From the NCBI RefSeq assembly GCF_007858275.1, contig NZ_VFEV01000038.1, positions 1-64,000 on the forward strand: a DNA stretch of 64,000 nt. Reading direction: 5' to 3'. Shown here one piece after another: positions 61,071 through 64,000 of this stretch. The position numbers were made by a program, and so were the translations under genes. Position 1 is the first letter of the stretch. Each line of letters opens with the position of its first letter. This DNA comes from Pseudomonas proteolytica (lineage in GTDB: Bacteria > Pseudomonadota > Gammaproteobacteria > Pseudomonadales > Pseudomonadaceae). Below the pieces are notes generated by a model, which saw only the letters and a program-made list of their open reading frames with translations, had not been told where the DNA came from and searched no databases.

Positions 61071-64000
61071 TCAGGTGTCTTCTTCTATGTCCAGCAACAG
61101 GTTTTCCAATGCCTCGCGGTACGCCCCAGGCTCCTGCCACATGCCGCGCTGCTGGGCTTCGAGCATGCGTTCGGTCATGTCACGCAGGGCATCGGGGTTG
61201 TGCTGTTGCACAAACGCCCGGGTATCGGGGTCGAGCAGGTAGGCATCGGCCAGCAATGCATACTGATGATCGTCGATCAGCGCGGTGGTCGCGTCGAAGG
61301 CGAACAGGTTGTCCACCGTTGCCGCCATCTCGAACGCACCTTTATAGCCGTGGCGCTTGACGCCCTCGATCCACTTGGGATTGGCCGCGCGGGAACGGAT
61401 CACCCGGTTCAGCTCTTCCTTCAGCGTGCGGATTTTCGGCAGGTCCGGCTGGCTATGGTCGCCATGGTAACTCGCGGCCTTGGCCCCACTGAGGGTTTCT
61501 ACGGCGGCGAGCATGCCACCCTGGAATTGATAGTAGTCATTGGAGTCGAGCAGGTCGTGCTCGCGGTTATCCTGGTTCTGCAGCACTGCCTGAACCTGGC
61601 TCAGGCGCTGGGCGAACTGTTCACGAGCGCCAGTGCCTTCATCGGCACCGCCATAGGCGTAGCCACCCCAATTGAGGTAGACCTCAGCCAGGTCTTCGCG
61701 GCTTTGCCATAGGCGGCCGTCAATTGCGCCCTGCACACCCGCACCATACGCGCCGGGCTTGGCGCCGAAAATGCGCCAGCCGGCCTGCCTGGCCGCGGCC
61801 TCCTCATCCAGCCCAGACTTGAGCAGCGCCTCACGCTCGCTGCGCACTTTGGCTGCCAGCGGGTTCATATCGTCCGGCTCATCCAGCGCCGCAACCGCCT
61901 GCACGGCGGCATCGAACAGCCGGATCAGGTTGGCAAACGCATCCCGGAAGAAACCGGACACCCGCAGGGTCACGTCCACTCGCGGGCGGTCGAGCAAGCT
62001 GATAGGCAGGATTTCAAAGTCATCGACCCGCTGGCTGCCCGTGGCCCACACCGGACGCACGCCCATCAGCGCCATGGCCTGGGCGATATCGTCACCACCC
62101 GTACGCATGGTTGCGGTGCCCCACACAGAAAGCCCGAGTTGGCGCAAATGGTCGCCGTGGTCCTGCAGGTGCCGCTCAAGCATCAGGTTTGCGGACTGGA
62201 AACCGATCCGCCAGGCAGTGGTGGTCGGCAGGTTACGCACATCGACGGTGAAAAAGTTCCGCCCGGTCGGCAGTACATCAAGGCGCCCCCGGCTCGGCGC
62301 ACCGCTGGGGCCGGCCGGTACGAAACGACCGCCCAGGGCATCCAGCAAGCCGCGCATTTCCGCCGGGCCGCAGGCATCCAGGCGCGGCGCGACGACGATG
62401 CGCAGGCTTTCGATCACCGATTTCACGTCTTCCCAACCCGGCTCCTCAAGCTGTTCGAGCGGCCCTTCCAGCGCCTGTTCGATCAGCCGCGCCGCGTACA
62501 ACTCCAGGCGCTCGCGGGTGTCACCGGCGGTGCGCCACAACTGGCCGTCGATTTTCTGCAACACCTCGGGGCGGCGCCCGGTCCAGGGCTCTGCCAAGGC
62601 ACAGTCCAGTGGGTCAAAGCCCAGTTCGAAGGCCTTGGCCAACACGCGCAGCAGGCTCGATTGCGGGCCGCGCCCGTCGCCACGCGGGATGCGCAGCAGG
62701 GCCAACAAGGTGTCGATACGCAGCCGACCTTCGGGTGATTCACCAAAGATATGCAGGCCGTCGCGGATCTGCGATTCCTTCAAATCGCACAGGTAGGTAT
62801 CCAGGCGCGGCAACCAGACCGCAGCGTCGGCATCGTTATCCAGCTCAAGCTCTTGGTCGATACGGGTTTCGCGCACCAGCTTGAGGATGTCCTTTTGCAG
62901 CTCCAGGGCGCGTCGTGGGTCGAGCAATTGCGCTTCGTAATACTCGTCTGCCAACAGCTCCAGGTTGCGCAGCGGGCCATAGGTCTCGGCGCGGGTCAGC
63001 GGCGGCATCAAATGGTCGATGATCACGGCCTGGGTGCGCCGCTTGGCCTGGGCCCCCTCGCCCGGGTCGTTGACGATAAACGGGTAGATATTGGGCAAAG
63101 GCCCCAGCAGCGCATCCGGCCAGCAGTGCTCGGACAGCCCTACGCCTTTGCCCGGCAGCCATTCCAGGTTGCCATGCTTGCCGACGTGGATCACGCCATG
63201 GGCGCCGTAGGTGTGGCGCAGCCAGAAATAGAACGCCAGGTAAGCATGGGGCGGCACCAGGTCCGGGTCGTGGTACACCGCACTGGCATCCACCTGGTAA
63301 CCCCGCGCCGGCTGGATGCCGACAAAGGTCAGGCCCAGGCGCAGGCCGGCGATCATCATGCGCCCGTCGCGACACATCGGATCGTTATGGGGCGTACCCC
63401 AACGCTCCAGCACAGCCTGGCGGTTGGCCTGGGGCAAGCGATTGAACATCGCCTGGTAATCGTCCAGGCCCAGGCTTTGATGGCAGGGCCGCAGGTCGAG
63501 GCTGTCGAGGTCGTTGGTCACGCCGCCGAGCAGCTCATGGATCAAGGCCGTGCCGCTGTCCGGCAAGGTGGATGGCAGCGGATAACCTTCGGTTTGCAGG
63601 GCCCGCAGGATGTTCAAGGCGGCGGCCGGGGTATCCAGGCCAACGCCGTTGCCGATGCGCCCGTCGCGGGTCGGGTAATTGGCCAGAATCAGGGCGATGC
63701 GTTTATCTGCATTCGGCACCCGCGCCAGTTCGACCCAGCGCCGCGCCAGTTCGGCCACAAAATCCATGCGCTCGGGCGCCGCGCGATAGCACACTACGTC
63801 CGACTGACTGCGCTCGCTGCGCCAGGCCAGATCCTTGAAGCTGATCGGGCGGCTGATGATGCGCCCGTCCAGCTCCGGCAAGGCGACGTGCATGGCCAGG
63901 TCGCGTGGACCAAGGCCTTGCTCGCTGGCTTCCCAACCGGGCTGGTTGTCCTGGGCGCAGATGGCTTGTATCACCGGGATATTGCGGCGAAACGGTCGCA
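61071..64000 (-). CDS. CobN, cobaltochelatase large subunit (5' part outside window)
   Basis: The frame runs off the window at 64000, so only the C-terminal 975 or so residues are seen. VYHDPDLVPPHAYLAFYFWL, GVIHVGKHGNLEWLPGKGVG and WPDALLGPLPNIYPFIVNDPG are strong CobN signatures. CobN binds hydrogenobyrinate diamide and inserts cobalt in aerobic cobalamin synthesis, with an ATP-driven partner pair. Here the partners are probably the ChlI-like and VWA proteins just downstream rather than CobS/CobT. The C-terminal stretch up to LLLDIEEDT is complete. Confidence 0.95.
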   Translation of the reverse strand, partial: RPFRRNIPVIQAICAQDNQPGWEASEQGLGPRDLAMHVALPELDGRIISRPISFKDLAWRSERSQSDVVCYRAAPERMDFVAELARRWVELARVPNADKRIALILANYPTRDGRIGNGVGLDTPAAALNILRALQTEGYPLPSTLPDSGTALIHELLGGVTNDLDSLDLRPCHQSLGLDDYQAMFNRLPQANRQAVLERWGTPHNDPMCRDGRMMIAGLRLGLTFVGIQPARGYQVDASAVYHDPDLVPPHAYLAFYFWLRHTYGAHGVIHVGKHGNLEWLPGKGVGLSEHCWPDALLGPLPNIYPFIVNDPGEGAQAKRRTQAVIIDHLMPPLTRAETYGPLRNLELLADEYYEAQLLDPRRALELQKDILKLVRETRIDQELELDNDADAAVWLPRLDTYLCDLKESQIRDGLHIFGESPEGRLRIDTLLALLRIPRGDGRGPQSSLLRVLAKAFELGFDPLDCALAEPWTGRRPEVLQKIDGQLWRTAGDTRERLELYAARLIEQALEGPLEQLEEPGWEDVKSVIESLRIVVAPRLDACGPAEMRGLLDALGGRFVPAGPSGAPSRGRLDVLPTGRNFFTVDVRNLPTTTAWRIGFQSANLMLERHLQDHGDHLRQLGLSVWGTATMRTGGDDIAQAMALMGVRPVWATGSQRVDDFEILPISLLDRPRVDVTLRVSGFFRDAFANLIRLFDAAVQAVAALDEPDDMNPLAAKVRSEREALLKSGLDEEAAARQAGWRIFGAKPGAYGAGVQGAIDGRLWQSREDLAEVYLNWGGYAYGGADEGTGAREQFAQRLSQVQAVLQNQDNREHDLLDSNDYYQFQGGMLAAVETLSGAKAASYHGDHSQPDLPKIRTLKEELNRVIRSRAANPKWIEGVKRHGYKGAFEMAATVDNLFAFDATTALIDDHQYALLADAYLLDPDTRAFVQQHNPDALRDMTERMLEAQQRGMWQEPGAYREALENLLLDIEEDT

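Overview
The window comes from a high-GC gammaproteobacterium of the Pseudomonas fluorescens group. The signs are GC-rich codon use, the ptxS-kguEKTD 2-ketogluconate cluster, a complete fapABCDEF functional-amyloid operon, short-form gnd fused into an operon with zwf, and many fluorescens-type repeats whose palindromic arms carry the core GAGCGGGCTTGCCCGC or relatives.

Layout. 1-7.6 kb: a two-component system (kinase and regulator, minus strand) divergent from a two-gene RND efflux system resembling MexMN, then a DUF1345 membrane protein. 7.6-15.7 kb: an accessory segment with a pertactin-type autotransporter, an intact IS4-family insertion sequence, and two related Ig-like-repeat proteins of unknown function. 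15.8-21.1 kb: the PtxS regulator with two perfect palindromic operators and the kguE-K-T-D operon, which turns 2-ketogluconate into 6-phosphogluconate. 21.4-27.8 kb: a chemoreceptor, an NCS2 xanthine/urate-type permease, a lipoprotein, an acetyltransferase, small proteins and DpkA. 28-33.1 kb: a 1701-residue toxin-like protein whose C-terminus carries an aspzincin-like zinc metallopeptidase signature. 33.1-41 kb: PepSY protein, an orphan FecR-like protein, the fap operon behind a good sigma-54 promoter candidate, and a convergent sigma-54 activator. 41.2-46.6 kb: NhaB, then gnd-zwf-HAD as a tightly overlapped operon. 46.8-58.9 kb: housekeeping genes (CptA, ZapE, PepN, DUF2797, YeaC, GlpG, a phosphoesterase, NadK, DUF1853). 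59.2-64 kb: a VWA protein, a ChlI-type AAA+ ATPase and CobN (cut by the window end), which together look like a cobaltochelatase set.

How genes fit together. KguD and Zwf both feed the 6-phosphogluconate pool and Gnd consumes it; NadK supplies the NADP that all three use. The fap genes form a complete secretion and assembly set, and the facing activator plus the GG-N10-GC promoter suggest RpoN-dependent control. The autotransporter, the Ig-like pair, the giant toxin-like protein and the amyloid make this a surface- and interaction-rich stretch.

The strongest leads for undescribed biology are the giant putative metallopeptidase toxin (28003-33108), the paired CDGS-ending Ig-like proteins (11497-15664), and the fap promoter architecture with its paired octamer sites. 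All calls rest on reading the sequence; no database search was run.
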